Of a stretch of DNA of 64,000 nucleotides, positions 33,441 through 41,987 are shown in pieces. Origin of the DNA: Halorubrum aethiopicum (GTDB taxonomy: Archaea; Halobacteriota; Halobacteria; Halobacteriales; Haloferacaceae); NCBI RefSeq assembly GCF_001542905.1, contig NZ_LOAJ01000001.1, forward strand, positions 2,170,001 to 2,234,000, written 5' to 3'. The position numbers were made by a program, and so were the translations under genes. The notes beneath the pieces were generated by a model. That model did not search any database, was not told where the DNA came from, and was given only the letters and a program-made list of their open reading frames with translations. Each line of letters starts with the position of its first letter. Position 1 is the stretch's first letter.

Positions 33441-34013
33441 TCACTCCTCCTCGAGGTCGGCTCCCAGGCGGTTCCGGTTCGCCGCCCGGACGTAGGCCGC
33501 GGACGAGAGCAGGAACGCGAGGACGATGAGCCCCAGGAGGACGGCCACGGGGGCAGAGCCGAACGGGGGGACGCCGAGCGCCTTCACCCCGAGGAGAGCG
33601 ACGCCGACGAGCGAGAGTCCGAGGAAGTAGTAGCTCCAGGGGATCCGGCTCTCGGGGACGGGCTCGAGGTAGAACTCCACCCGGCGGGCCTTGTTCGTGA
33701 GGGCGACGCGTCCCGTCCCGTGGTCGTATCGGATCACGCCGCACTCCTCCAGCATGGGGAGGTGCGTCTGTATCAGTCCGGAGTAGACGCGTTTGCGCTG
33801 CGCCGCGGTGAGTTCCGCGGGTGAAACGTCGTTCTCGCGGGCGGCCACGTACTCGACGAGGTCGTCGAACGCGACCGGACGATCCGCGTTCGCCTTCAGG
33901 TACCTGAGCACGTGTCGTCGCCGCTCGTTGCGGAGGATCTCGAAGACCGTCTCGCGGGGGACCGACTCCTTCGCGGCCGCGGATCGAAGCGTCCGGCGGA
34001 GCGGTGAGCGCAA
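33441..34013 (-). CDS. DUF7344-like membrane winged-helix protein 2
   Basis: A 190-residue paralog of the other three in this locus. The winged helix lies at about 20-112 (ILRNERRRHVLRYL at 26-39, QTHLPMLEECG at 82-92). Two membrane spans follow at about 127-147 and 155-173 after PWSYYFLGL. The tail is acidic. It is the second of two adjacent minus-strand copies separated by 10 bases from the one upstream, so these two are cotranscribed and probably form a hetero-oligomer or arose by local duplication. Confidence 0.82.
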   Translation of the reverse strand: MRSPLRRTLRSAAAKESVPRETVFEILRNERRRHVLRYLKANADRPVAFDDLVEYVAARENDVSPAELTAAQRKRVYSGLIQTHLPMLEECGVIRYDHGTGRVALTNKARRVEFYLEPVPESRIPWSYYFLGLSLVGVALLGVKALGVPPFGSAPVAVLLGLIVLAFLLSSAAYVRAANRNRLGADLEEE

Positions 34014-34023
34014 TGTCGATCAC

Positions 34024-34632
34024 TCAGGTTCTCCCGAAGGGTCGTCGCTGAAGGACGTTTCGGCGGGTGCGATACACGTGAACGCTCGAGGAGACGAGAA
34101 ACGCCGCGACGACGATCGCCGCGGTGGAGAAGGAGACGACTCCGAAGACCGTTCCGACGAGTACCGCACCGAGAAGGAGCAGGACCGCGAGGAGCGAGAG
34201 CCCGAGGTAGTACTGCGCCCAGGAGATCTCGTTTTCGGGGACGTAATCGAGATAGAGCTCGACGTCGGCCATGCCGTCGGTCGGCCGGAGCTCCCCGCGT
34301 CGACTGTCGTACTCGATCACGCCGGTCTCGTCGAGCTTCGGGAGGTGCGTCTGTCGGAGCGCCGTGTACACCCGCTTCCGGTCCGCGTACTCGACGTCGA
34401 CGACCCGCTTGTCGTTCTCCCAGGCGGCGATCGTCTCGACCATGTCCCCGAGGTGGAGCCGATCCTCCGGCGACTCCCGGAGATACTTGAGCACGTAGCG
34501 CCGCCGCTCGTTACAGAGGACGTCGAAGATCTCGTCGCGCGTCAGACGCTCCGATCCGGTCGTCCCCGCCGAGCCGGCGTCTGAGGGGTCCGCCGTCTCC
34601 TCGGGCGTCGTGAGATCGGTGCGTCCCCCCAT
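34024..34632 (-). CDS. DUF7344-like membrane winged-helix protein 3
   Basis: A 202-residue paralog. A low-complexity N-terminal 30 residues precede the winged helix (VLCNERRRYVLKYL, QTHLPKLDETG), then SWAQYYLGLS and two hydrophobic spans to about residue 185. The ATG at 34632 is preferred over the GTG one codon earlier. It is the first gene of the two-gene minus-strand unit. Its promoter region (34640-34700) is the most AT-rich segment nearby, containing CTAATTAATTTCAC and ATTATATCAT. Confidence 0.82.
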   Translation of the reverse strand: MGGRTDLTTPEETADPSDAGSAGTTGSERLTRDEIFDVLCNERRRYVLKYLRESPEDRLHLGDMVETIAAWENDKRVVDVEYADRKRVYTALRQTHLPKLDETGVIEYDSRRGELRPTDGMADVELYLDYVPENEISWAQYYLGLSLLAVLLLLGAVLVGTVFGVVSFSTAAIVVAAFLVSSSVHVYRTRRNVLQRRPFGRT

Positions 34633-35067
34633 CACCCTGGGACGTACAGAAAGGGGTCACTAAAATCTAATTAATTTCACATTATATCATCGATAAATCG
34701 GACGACCGGACGCCGGTCGGAGCGAGCGCGACGCGAGAGCCGTCTTTTTCGGCCGTATACATGTCTCAAATGCCGATAGAGTAGAACGGATCGGCGGCGA
34801 AAGACCCGATTCAAACTCATTAATGTAAGAATGAAGAGATATAGGAACTGTTAATATGTGACGAGGTGTCTGACAGCGTGACGACACCGCGGCGGATCCG
34901 CGGTTGCCCGCACTCGGCCGGTACCCCACGGAGGCGGAGACATCCGGTAAACCGCCTCCTCGCGCGGAAGTCGGCCGCCGCTCGCGACCGTTCGGTCGTT
35001 CGATCTCCGAACTGCGGCCGAACCGGGCCGATCGGAACCGACGGGCGAACCGGAGACGAGTACCCAA
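34633..35067. promoter_or_regulatory. AT-rich divergent control region
   Basis: A 435-base gap between divergent DUF7344-like genes. Two AT-rich patches, at about 34661-34696 (AAATCTAATTAATTTC) and 34818-34860 (ATTAATGTAAGAATG, then TTAATATGTG), could be promoters for the left and right genes. The second lies about 210 bases from the ATG at 35068, so that gene would have a long leader or another unseen start. ATTAAT occurs in both patches and could be a shared binding word. No protein-like frame is present. Confidence 0.5.
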
Positions 35068-35814
35068 ATGGATCAGATATCATCGGAACGAGACGACGTA
35101 TCGGACGGCGATCCCCACGAGTCGATGGGTCCCGTGGCGGCCGAAGACGGGGCCGTGGGTGAGGAGGAAGGCGTGGGCGAGGGCGAAGGTGTGGGCAAGG
35201 ACGAGGTCATGGACGGAGGGAGAGTGGCCCACGACGTGGATGGAGTCGACGAGGACCCGGCCGACGAGGGCACGGTCGACGGAGAGGCGGCCGGCGACGG
35301 CGGCGATCCGGATCACATCCCGACCGACGAGGTGTTCGCGCTGTTGAGCAACGGTCGGCGCAGACACGTGCTTCGGTTCCTCCGGCGGAACGACGGCGAG
35401 ATCAAGCTCCGGGAACTGGCGACCGCCATCGCCGCCGAGGAGAACGGCGTCGAGCCGGTCGAGGTGACGTACACCCAGCGGAAGCGGCTCTACACGTCGC
35501 TGTACCAGTCGCACCTGCCGCGGATGGAACGCAGCGGCGTGATCGAGTACGACCGGAACTCGGGACTGGTGACGCTCGCGGCGGCGGCGGAAGACTTCGA
35601 CGCGTACCTGGAGGTCGTCGGCGAGAACGAGTTCACCTGGTCCGAGTTCTATCTCGGATTGACGGGGCTCTTCGCCGCGCTCACCCTCGCGTACGCCACC
35701 GGAACGCCCCCCTTCGCCGCGTTCGGTCCGGCGGTCGTGATGACCGCGATGACTCTCCTGCTTCTCGTCGCCGCGGTCGCGCACGTCCGGTACACGCGCG
35801 GCCGGCAGCTCTGA
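35068..35814 (+). CDS. DUF7344-like membrane winged-helix protein 4 with long acidic N-terminus
   Basis: A 248-residue paralog. The first 85 residues are a Gly/Glu/Asp-rich tail built of short repeats (EEEGVGEGEGVGKDE), absent from the other three. The winged helix follows (ALLSNGRRRHVLRFL, about 91-105; QSHLPRMERSG, about 149-159), then TWSEFYLGL and two hydrophobic spans to about 242. The start is uncertain because a start inside the acidic tail is also possible, but no internal ATG matches the paralogs. The stop codon region is tandemly duplicated at 35812-35836. Confidence 0.78.
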   Translation: MDQISSERDDVSDGDPHESMGPVAAEDGAVGEEEGVGEGEGVGKDEVMDGGRVAHDVDGVDEDPADEGTVDGEAAGDGGDPDHIPTDEVFALLSNGRRRHVLRFLRRNDGEIKLRELATAIAAEENGVEPVEVTYTQRKRLYTSLYQSHLPRMERSGVIEYDRNSGLVTLAAAAEDFDAYLEVVGENEFTWSEFYLGLTGLFAALTLAYATGTPPFAAFGPAVVMTAMTLLLLVAAVAHVRYTRGRQL

Positions 35815-35900
35815 GCGACGCGGCTGAGCGACGCGGGGGGACGGTGTGACCGGCCACGGCGCGACGGTGGTTTCACGGTCCCGGCCGCCGTGGGATCCCC

Positions 35901-37373
35901 ATGGAACTGTTCTGGCACCGACGGGACCTCCGCGTCGACGACAACGTCGGGCTCGCGGCCGCGACCGACCGGGACGCGGTCGCGCCCGTCTTCGTCCTCG
36001 ATCCCGACGTGCTCGCACACGCGAGCGACGTCCGGGTCCGACGCCTGCTCGACGGGCTGGAGGCGCTTCGGGACGCCTATCGCGACCGCGGGAGCGACCT
36101 CCTCGTCGCCCGCGGCGACCCCGCCGCGGTCCTGCCGGCGGTCGCCGACGGCCTCGACGCCGATCGGGTGGTGTGGAACCGGGATTACTCGGGGCTGGCG
36201 CGCGAGCGCGACGCGGCGGTCCGGCGCGCGCTCGCGGACGCCGGGATCGCTCGCGAGGCCCATCACGACAGGGTGTTACACGATCCCGACTCGATCCGGA
36301 CGAACGCGGGCGACCCGTACTCCGTCTACTCCTACTACCGGAAGAAGTGGCGGGACCGCGGGAAGGACGCGCCGGCATCGACGCCCGAGGAGACGGACCT
36401 CGTCGGCGAGGGCGAACTCGCGGCGGGAGCGACGGGCGTCCTCGAAGCGAACGACGCGAGCGTCGCCGTTGGCGACTTTCCCTCCCTCGCCGACCTCGGG
36501 TTCGCGGAGCCCGACGCCGCGGTCGGCCCGGCCGGAACCGAGGCGGCCCGCGAGCGGCTCGAAGGGTTCCTCGTCGAGGACGTGTTCGCCTACGAGGACG
36601 ACCGGGACCACCCGGCCCGCGAGGGGACCTCCCGGCTCTCGGCGTTCCTGAAGTACGGCGAGATCGGGATCCGGGAGGTGTACGCCGCCACCGAGGAGGC
36701 GATGGCGGCCGCGGCGGACCGGCCCGAGGACGACGCCGAGGGAAGCGTCGAGGAGTTCCGGGCGCAGCTCGCGTGGGGCGAGTTCTACACCCAGGTGTTG
36801 TTTCACAACCCCTCGGTCGTCACGGAGAACTACAAGGCGTACGAGGAGGGGATCGACTGGCGGGACGACCCCGAGGAGATCGCGGCCTGGAAGCGCGGCG
36901 AGACGGGGTACCCGATCGTCGACGCGGGGATGCGCCAGCTCCGCGAGGAGGCGTACATGCACAACCGCGTCCGGATGATCGTGGCCTCCTTCCTGACGAA
37001 GGACCTGCTGGCCGACTGGCGACACGGCTACGACCACTTCCGCGAGCGCCTCGCCGACCACGACACCGCGAACGACAACGGCGGGTGGCAGTGGGCGGCC
37101 TCGACCGGGACGGACGCGCAGCCGTACTTCCGGATCTTCAACCCGATGACGCAGGGGGAACGCTACGACCCGGACGCCGAGTACATCGCGAGATACGTCC
37201 CCGAACTCCGCGGCGTCGCAAGCGAGATCGTCCACGGCTGGCACGAGTGCTCCCCGACTCAGCGGGCGAACGCGGCACCGGAGTACCCGGATCCGATCGT
37301 CGACCACTCGGCGCGCCGCGAGGAGGCGCTCGCGATGTACAAGCGCGCCCGCGGCGAGGATCCGGACGAGTAA
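35901..37373 (+). CDS. Deoxyribodipyrimidine photolyase (class I cryptochrome/photolyase family)
   Basis: A 490-residue light-driven DNA repair enzyme that splits cyclobutane pyrimidine dimers. The N-terminal alpha/beta antenna domain starts FWHRRDLRVDDN. The C-terminal FAD domain contains the classical SRLSAFLKYGEI, WGEFYTQVL, NPSVV, YPIVDAGMRQL, MHNRVRMIVASFL and DNGGWQWAAS motifs that line the flavin and lesion pocket. Length and motifs match functional photolyases, so repair activity is expected. Solar UV exposure of hypersaline habitats makes this gene typical. It is monocistronic, and dispersed element copy B follows 86 bases after its stop. Confidence 0.95.
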   Translation: MELFWHRRDLRVDDNVGLAAATDRDAVAPVFVLDPDVLAHASDVRVRRLLDGLEALRDAYRDRGSDLLVARGDPAAVLPAVADGLDADRVVWNRDYSGLARERDAAVRRALADAGIAREAHHDRVLHDPDSIRTNAGDPYSVYSYYRKKWRDRGKDAPASTPEETDLVGEGELAAGATGVLEANDASVAVGDFPSLADLGFAEPDAAVGPAGTEAARERLEGFLVEDVFAYEDDRDHPAREGTSRLSAFLKYGEIGIREVYAATEEAMAAAADRPEDDAEGSVEEFRAQLAWGEFYTQVLFHNPSVVTENYKAYEEGIDWRDDPEEIAAWKRGETGYPIVDAGMRQLREEAYMHNRVRMIVASFLTKDLLADWRHGYDHFRERLADHDTANDNGGWQWAASTGTDAQPYFRIFNPMTQGERYDPDAEYIARYVPELRGVASEIVHGWHECSPTQRANAAPEYPDPIVDHSARREEALAMYKRARGEDPDE

Positions 37374-37914
37374 GCCGGCCGAATACCGAGAATAGGATCG
37401 GAGACGCCGTCGAGAGCTTTCGAGGGCGATATGTTTGTCACCCCCGTGATCGGTACAGACGAAGCAACGAGTGATTGCGGTGGCGCGCCTGCGAGCGCCC
37501 GGCAGGGCGCGAGCAGCACGCGAGGGACGCGACGACCGAAGCGGAGCGGAGGGAGTCGCGAGGCTGGGGAGGCGTGAGGTACGGGACGGTTGCGGTGGGG
37601 GCGGGATTCAAAGGGGCAGTCGCGAGGACGAAGCACGGCGCAGTAAGGACCGCAAGGAGTGAGCGGAGCGAACGACTGAGGACCGCAGCAAGCCGCGCGA
37701 GTTCTCGCGACTGGGGCTTTGGAGGTGTTCTCCGTGATCGTGGTCATCCACAAGCAACGTCCACATTTTCATCAGCCCGATCACTCACGAAACACCCGAT
37801 CTATAAGCACTATCGAGTGACCAACCGATCCGGACGGAAACGCCGACCGGAGAGCCGGGCGAGTGGGGGCCTCCCGTCGCGGGAGTTTATCACATCCGAG
37901 CGACAGTCGTAGCC
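37374..37914. other. Gap holding element copy B and its extension
   Basis: No gene is visible. The first 85 bases precede element copy B (37460-37730). Bases 37752-37816 match the extension after copy A. The last 60 bases before 37915 contain a GTTTATCACATCC stretch about 25 bases upstream, a good box A for the trans-sulfuration gene. Confidence 0.6.
37460..37730 (+). ncRNA. Dispersed structured element, copy B (candidate ncRNA)
   Basis: Same block order as copies A and C: CGAAGCAACGAG, GTGGCGCGCC (37480-37489), CGCGAGGGACGC, GGCTGGGGAGGCGTGAGG, ATTCAAAGGGGCAG, ACTGGGGCTTTGGA. Stem 1 is GCGCCC/GGGCGC (37495-37510). Stem 2 (37529-37559) has GCGAC/GTCGC outside, a GA/GA internal loop, CC/GG, and a GC hairpin inside. 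A hairpin at 37659-37673 again has GA/GA between GT/AC and GC/GC. The long-range helix AGTCGCGA (37618-37625) pairs with TCGCGACT (37705-37712). Strand is assigned by block order. No expression data. Confidence 0.6.
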
Positions 37915-39117
37915 ATGACCGACGAGCGAGCGGGCGAGGAAAACCCCGACTCGGATCGCGACCGGAGCTTCGAGACGCGGGAGGTCCACGCGAGCGCGCG
38001 GACCGACCAGTACGGCGCGCTCGCCACGCCGATCTACGCCAACTCGACGTACGAGTACGACACGATGGACGGCCCGCGCGGCGGCCACCGCTACTCGCGG
38101 ATCTCGGGGCCGACGCGGGGGGAACTCGAGGCGGCGTTCGCCGACCTCGAGAACGCGAGCCACGCGAGCGCGTTCGCCAGCGGCATGGCCGCCATCGACG
38201 CGGTGTGTTCGCTTCTGACCGGCGGCGACCACGTCGTCGTGGGCGAGAGCGTCTACGCCGAGACCCACGAGCTGTTGACTCGGGTGTACGCTCGCTACGG
38301 GATCGAGACGACGGTCGTCGACTCGAGGGACCCCGACGCGATCGCCGACGCAATGCGCGAGGAGACCGCGATGGTGTACGCCGAGACGCCGACGAACCCG
38401 ACGCTCCGGGTCGTCGACCTCGAGGCGACCGCCGCCGTCGTCGACGACCACCCCGGAGATCCCCTGCTCGTCGTCGACAACACGTTCGCGTCGCCGTACC
38501 TCCAGCGGCCGCTCGAGTTCGGGGCCAACCTCGTCGTCGAGTCGCTCACGAAGTACGTCGGCGGCCACTCCGACCTCGTCGCCGGCGCGGTCGCCACCCG
38601 CGATCCCGACCTCGCCGAGGAGATCGGCTACTACCAGTACCTCCGCGGCGGCACGCCCGGCCCCTTCGCGTGCTTTCTGGCGCTCCGCGGGATCAAGACG
38701 CTCTCGGCACGGATGGAGCGACACTGCCGGAACGCGACCGCGGTCGCGGCGCTCTGTGACGGCCACGACGCCGTCGAGCGGGTGTACTATCCGGGGCTCG
38801 AGTCGCATCCGAACCACGCGGTCGCCCGCGAGCAGATGGCCGACTTCGGCGGCATGGTGAGCGTCGACCTGGCGGGCGGCCGGGAGGCGGCCGCCGCCTT
38901 CGCCGCCGACCTCGACGTGTTCGTCCTCGCGGAGAGCCTCGGCGGGGTCGAGAGCCTCGCCGAGCACCCGGCGACGATGACCCACCAGGACTTCTCGCGG
39001 GAGGAGTTGGAGCGGGCGGGGATCCCGCCGGGGCTCGTCCGGCTCAGCGTCGGCACCGAGGCCCGAGACGACCTGCTGCGGGACGTGGAGGCGTCGCTCG
39101 ACGGACTCGCGACGTGA
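37915..39117 (+). CDS. Trans-sulfuration PLP enzyme (cystathionine gamma-synthase/lyase family)
   Basis: A 400-residue fold-type I PLP enzyme. The N-terminal clamp TREVHAS, the YSRISGPTR motif, FASGMAAIDAV and the Schiff-base lysine in ESLTKYVGGHSD (about 213) are present, as are the phosphate-contact residues and the C-terminal SVGTEARDDLL. Members cleave or form cystathionine in methionine/cysteine metabolism; gamma-synthase, gamma-lyase or beta-lyase cannot be separated from sequence alone. It is monocistronic after element copy B. The ATG at 37915 fits a box A about 25 bases upstream. Confidence 0.93.
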   Translation: MTDERAGEENPDSDRDRSFETREVHASARTDQYGALATPIYANSTYEYDTMDGPRGGHRYSRISGPTRGELEAAFADLENASHASAFASGMAAIDAVCSLLTGGDHVVVGESVYAETHELLTRVYARYGIETTVVDSRDPDAIADAMREETAMVYAETPTNPTLRVVDLEATAAVVDDHPGDPLLVVDNTFASPYLQRPLEFGANLVVESLTKYVGGHSDLVAGAVATRDPDLAEEIGYYQYLRGGTPGPFACFLALRGIKTLSARMERHCRNATAVAALCDGHDAVERVYYPGLESHPNHAVAREQMADFGGMVSVDLAGGREAAAAFAADLDVFVLAESLGGVESLAEHPATMTHQDFSREELERAGIPPGLVRLSVGTEARDDLLRDVEASLDGLAT

Positions 39118-39148
39118 ACCGCCGCGGGCCGCGAGACGCGTCCGCCGC

Positions 39149-39745
39149 CTACAACGCCTCGAGCGTGCCCCGGTCGACCGCCTCCGCGTCCATCGGCTCA
39201 CCGCCGTACTCGGCGACGAACGACTCGACGTCCGACCCCTCGCTGAAGGGGATCAGCTCCGGCCCCATCGACCCGATCACGTCGCTGCCGGCGACCACCG
39301 TGAGTTCGGTCGTCCGCGCGAACGCCGACGACTCGACGTGCGAGGAGAACATGACGTCTTCGCCCTCCTCGAAGACCTCCTGATCGACGGTCGAGTAGTC
39401 GGTGAGGAAGGTCGCGAGCGGGTCGCGGCCGCCGTCCTCGGCGTCGAAGCGGTAGGTGTAGGTACAGACGCTGCTACAGAACTGCGCCGGCCTGCCGCCC
39501 TCGGGCTCGTCGTCCGCGAAGTGGACCTGCCCGACCGGGCCGGGGTGGTCTCGGACGATCATTCCACACTGGTCACAGGCCCGTTCGCCGTCGAGCGAGA
39601 CCGGCGAGATCGACGCCTCGCCGTCCCCGTCCGAACCGCCGCCGAGACAGCCGGCGAGCGCCAGCGGAACCCCGCTCGCGACCGCGCCCACCACCCGCCG
39701 CCGTGACCGGGGATCCGACGCCGCCGATCCGTCGTGCGTGTTCAT
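39149..39745 (-). CDS. nosL: NosL-type copper chaperone lipoprotein
   Basis: A 198-residue lipoprotein. An RR-containing signal peptide ends in LALAGC (Cys about 33). The copper-binding motif CDQCGMIV lies near 60-67 and a second CSSVC near 92-96. NosL proteins deliver Cu(I) for nitrous oxide reductase maturation (established knowledge). It is divergent from nosD with a 106-base gap. No nosZ catalytic gene is in the window, so in this organism it may act at a distant nosZ or another copper enzyme. Confidence 0.9.
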   Translation of the reverse strand: MNTHDGSAASDPRSRRRVVGAVASGVPLALAGCLGGGSDGDGEASISPVSLDGERACDQCGMIVRDHPGPVGQVHFADDEPEGGRPAQFCSSVCTYTYRFDAEDGGRDPLATFLTDYSTVDQEVFEEGEDVMFSSHVESSAFARTTELTVVAGSDVIGSMGPELIPFSEGSDVESFVAEYGGEPMDAEAVDRGTLEAL

Positions 39746-39823
39746 CGCCCGATCCTTCGAATTCGGCCGCCTTAGCCCCTCGGAACGGATCCGCGAGTTC
39801 GTTCGAGGAACGAACCAGATCGG

Positions 39824-39831
39824 CTATACCC
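39824..39831 (+). promoter_or_regulatory. Box A-like element before nosD
   Basis: GGCTATACC lies about 25 bases before the GTG at 39852 in the divergent nosL-nosD gap, supporting that start codon. Confidence 0.55.
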
Positions 39832-39851
39832 CGGCGGATCGAACCGTCGAC

Positions 39852-41987
39852 GTGGCGAACCTCGACCCCTACGGCGAGCGGTTCGGACGGGCCCTCCTCG
39901 CGGTCGCGGTCCTCGCGGTCGTCGTCGGGGTCGCGACCGCCGGCGCGTACGCGGCGGACCCCTCGACGGCGACGCCCGACCCCGTCGCCTACGACGACGT
40001 CGTCGAGCTCGGACTCTCCTCGGAGACCGACGAGCTGATGGCCGGGTCGGCACGGATCCCCCGCGTCCAGGTCTTCTACTCGCAGCTCCAGTACGTGGTC
40101 GGCTACAACGGGGTCGAGTCGTTCGTGGCGACGCTCGACGACGGGCGGACCGAACGCCAGTTCGGCTACCCGCTCGCCGTCCACGTCGAGACGTTCGACG
40201 GCGGGAACCCCGGCGTGACCGACGGGGGGCTCTTCGAGGCCGAGCGAGCGACGGAGTGGGTCCCCGCCGACGAGGCCGCCTACGTCGTGGAGAGCGCGGC
40301 CCACAGCCCGGCGGGCGAGACGGTCGTTCCCTTCGCGGAGCGGCCGAACGCCGAGCGGTTCGCGGCCGATCACGGCGGACGCGTCCTCGAGTGGAGAGCC
40401 GTCCGGGACCGGTCGTTCGACGTCGACTCGGCGGCGACCGTCCGGTCGATGGCCCCGGCGCGCTGGGCCGAGGCCGACGAGCGGATCGCGGACGCGACGG
40501 CGTCGGGAGACGACCGCGCCGGCGGCACCGACGGCGCCGGCGAGGACGCCCGCGAGATCGTCGTCGGCGAGGACGCGCCGACGATCGACGCGGCGGTGGC
40601 GGCCGCGCCGCCGAACGGGACCGTCGTCGTCCCGCCGGGCACCTACGAGGAGACGGTCACGGTGAACGAGTCGGTGACGATCGCGGGCGAGAACGCGCGC
40701 GTCCGCGGCGACGGAAACGGCTCGGTGATCGCGGTCCGCGCGCCGGACGTGACCCTCTCCGGGCTCTCGATCGACGGCGTGGGGAACCGGACGCGCGACC
40801 CCGAGGCCGCGCGCGAGGCCGCCGAGGAGGACGGGACCTGGGACACCAACATCCAGCTCGGGTACGGCCACGGCGACGCGGGGGTCCTCGCCGTCGACGC
40901 GCCCGGCCTCCTCGTCGACGACGTGGCGGTCGAGACGAACGCGAGCGGCGTGCTCCTCCGGGACGGCTCCAACGCGGTGATCCGGAACCTCCGCGTCGAC
41001 GGCAGCGACGACTGGCGCGACGGGTTCATGGGCGTCACCGGGATGGAATCGCGGGTCACCGTGACCGACAGCCGATTCGAGGGCGGCCGCGACGGGGTCT
41101 ACCTCCACCGCGCCGACGGCTCCGTGATCCGGAACTCGACGTTCGTCGGCAATCGGTACGGCACCCACCTCATGTACACCGGCGACGCCCTGATCGCCGA
41201 CAACGCCTTCCGGAACGCCAAGTTCGGGGGGATCACGGTGATGACCCGGCCGTCCGGGAACGCGATCGTCGGCAACGACGTCCGCGACTCCGGCGCGGGG
41301 ATCCAGGCGTCCGGCACCCGGTCGTACGTCGGCTACAACACGCTCGCGGACAACGGGCTCGGCTTCTCGACCAGTTCGCGCGGGTCGCTGTACGAGCGCA
41401 ACGTCGCCGTCGGAAACGAGGTCGGCGCGCACGCGACCACGGTGGTCCCCTCGAGCCGGGTCGTCGCGAACGACTTCGTCGGCAACGACCGCCACGCGGA
41501 GGCCGGTCCCGGCGCGTTGCGTGTCTGGGCCGACGGCGACTGCGGGAACTACTGGGAGGGCGCGAACGTCGGGCTCCACGAGCCCGGCGAGCGGGCGTAC
41601 CGGCCGACAGCCCCGGTCGACGCCGCGCTCCACCGGGAAACCGCCGCGGCGGCGGTTCGGGAGTCGCCCGCGGCCGCCCTCCTCGACCGCCTCTACGGGA
41701 CCGTCCCCGGCGCGCGGTCCGGGAGCATCGTCGACCCCTCCCCGGCCCCGGAGCCGTACGCGCCCGACCGGGTCGCGGCCGCGGCGGATCCCGACTCGGG
41801 ACCGATCCACCCGGACTGGCGGCGCGAACTCGGCGGGGGGTCACGAACCGAGGAAACCGGGGCCAACGCGACGACCGCAGCCACCGACGCGATGAACACA
41901 CACGATCGGAACGCGACGAACGGGACCGTGAGTCGAGTGGCCACCGCGGGGCTGCGACGCCCCGCCGACGAGGGGGGTCGTCGGTGA
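39852..41987 (+). CDS. nosD: NosD, periplasmic-type copper-site maturation protein
   Basis: A 711-residue extracytoplasmic protein. A hydrophobic signal segment lies at about 12-35 (ALLAVAVLAVVVGVA). A NosL-like region with Val/Asp-rich strands follows, and from about residue 235 a right-handed parallel beta-helix of CASH repeats (many NxxG and SxxV turns such as NRYGTHLMYTGDALIADN). The C-terminus is Asp/Pro-rich. The frame is open upstream to 39738, overlapping nosL, but the GTG at 39852 with its box A is the likelier start. Its end overlaps nosF as GTGA, so the operon is nosD-nosF-nosY. Confidence 0.92.
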   Translation: MANLDPYGERFGRALLAVAVLAVVVGVATAGAYAADPSTATPDPVAYDDVVELGLSSETDELMAGSARIPRVQVFYSQLQYVVGYNGVESFVATLDDGRTERQFGYPLAVHVETFDGGNPGVTDGGLFEAERATEWVPADEAAYVVESAAHSPAGETVVPFAERPNAERFAADHGGRVLEWRAVRDRSFDVDSAATVRSMAPARWAEADERIADATASGDDRAGGTDGAGEDAREIVVGEDAPTIDAAVAAAPPNGTVVVPPGTYEETVTVNESVTIAGENARVRGDGNGSVIAVRAPDVTLSGLSIDGVGNRTRDPEAAREAAEEDGTWDTNIQLGYGHGDAGVLAVDAPGLLVDDVAVETNASGVLLRDGSNAVIRNLRVDGSDDWRDGFMGVTGMESRVTVTDSRFEGGRDGVYLHRADGSVIRNSTFVGNRYGTHLMYTGDALIADNAFRNAKFGGITVMTRPSGNAIVGNDVRDSGAGIQASGTRSYVGYNTLADNGLGFSTSSRGSLYERNVAVGNEVGAHATTVVPSSRVVANDFVGNDRHAEAGPGALRVWADGDCGNYWEGANVGLHEPGERAYRPTAPVDAALHRETAAAAVRESPAAALLDRLYGTVPGARSGSIVDPSPAPEPYAPDRVAAAADPDSGPIHPDWRRELGGGSRTEETGANATTAATDAMNTHDRNATNGTVSRVATAGLRRPADEGGRR

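Noticed and set aside
40256-41983. Upstream part of a long plus-strand frame leading into nosF
   Set aside because: It runs out of frame through nosD and is Arg/Gly-rich. The nosF start is the GTG at 41984.
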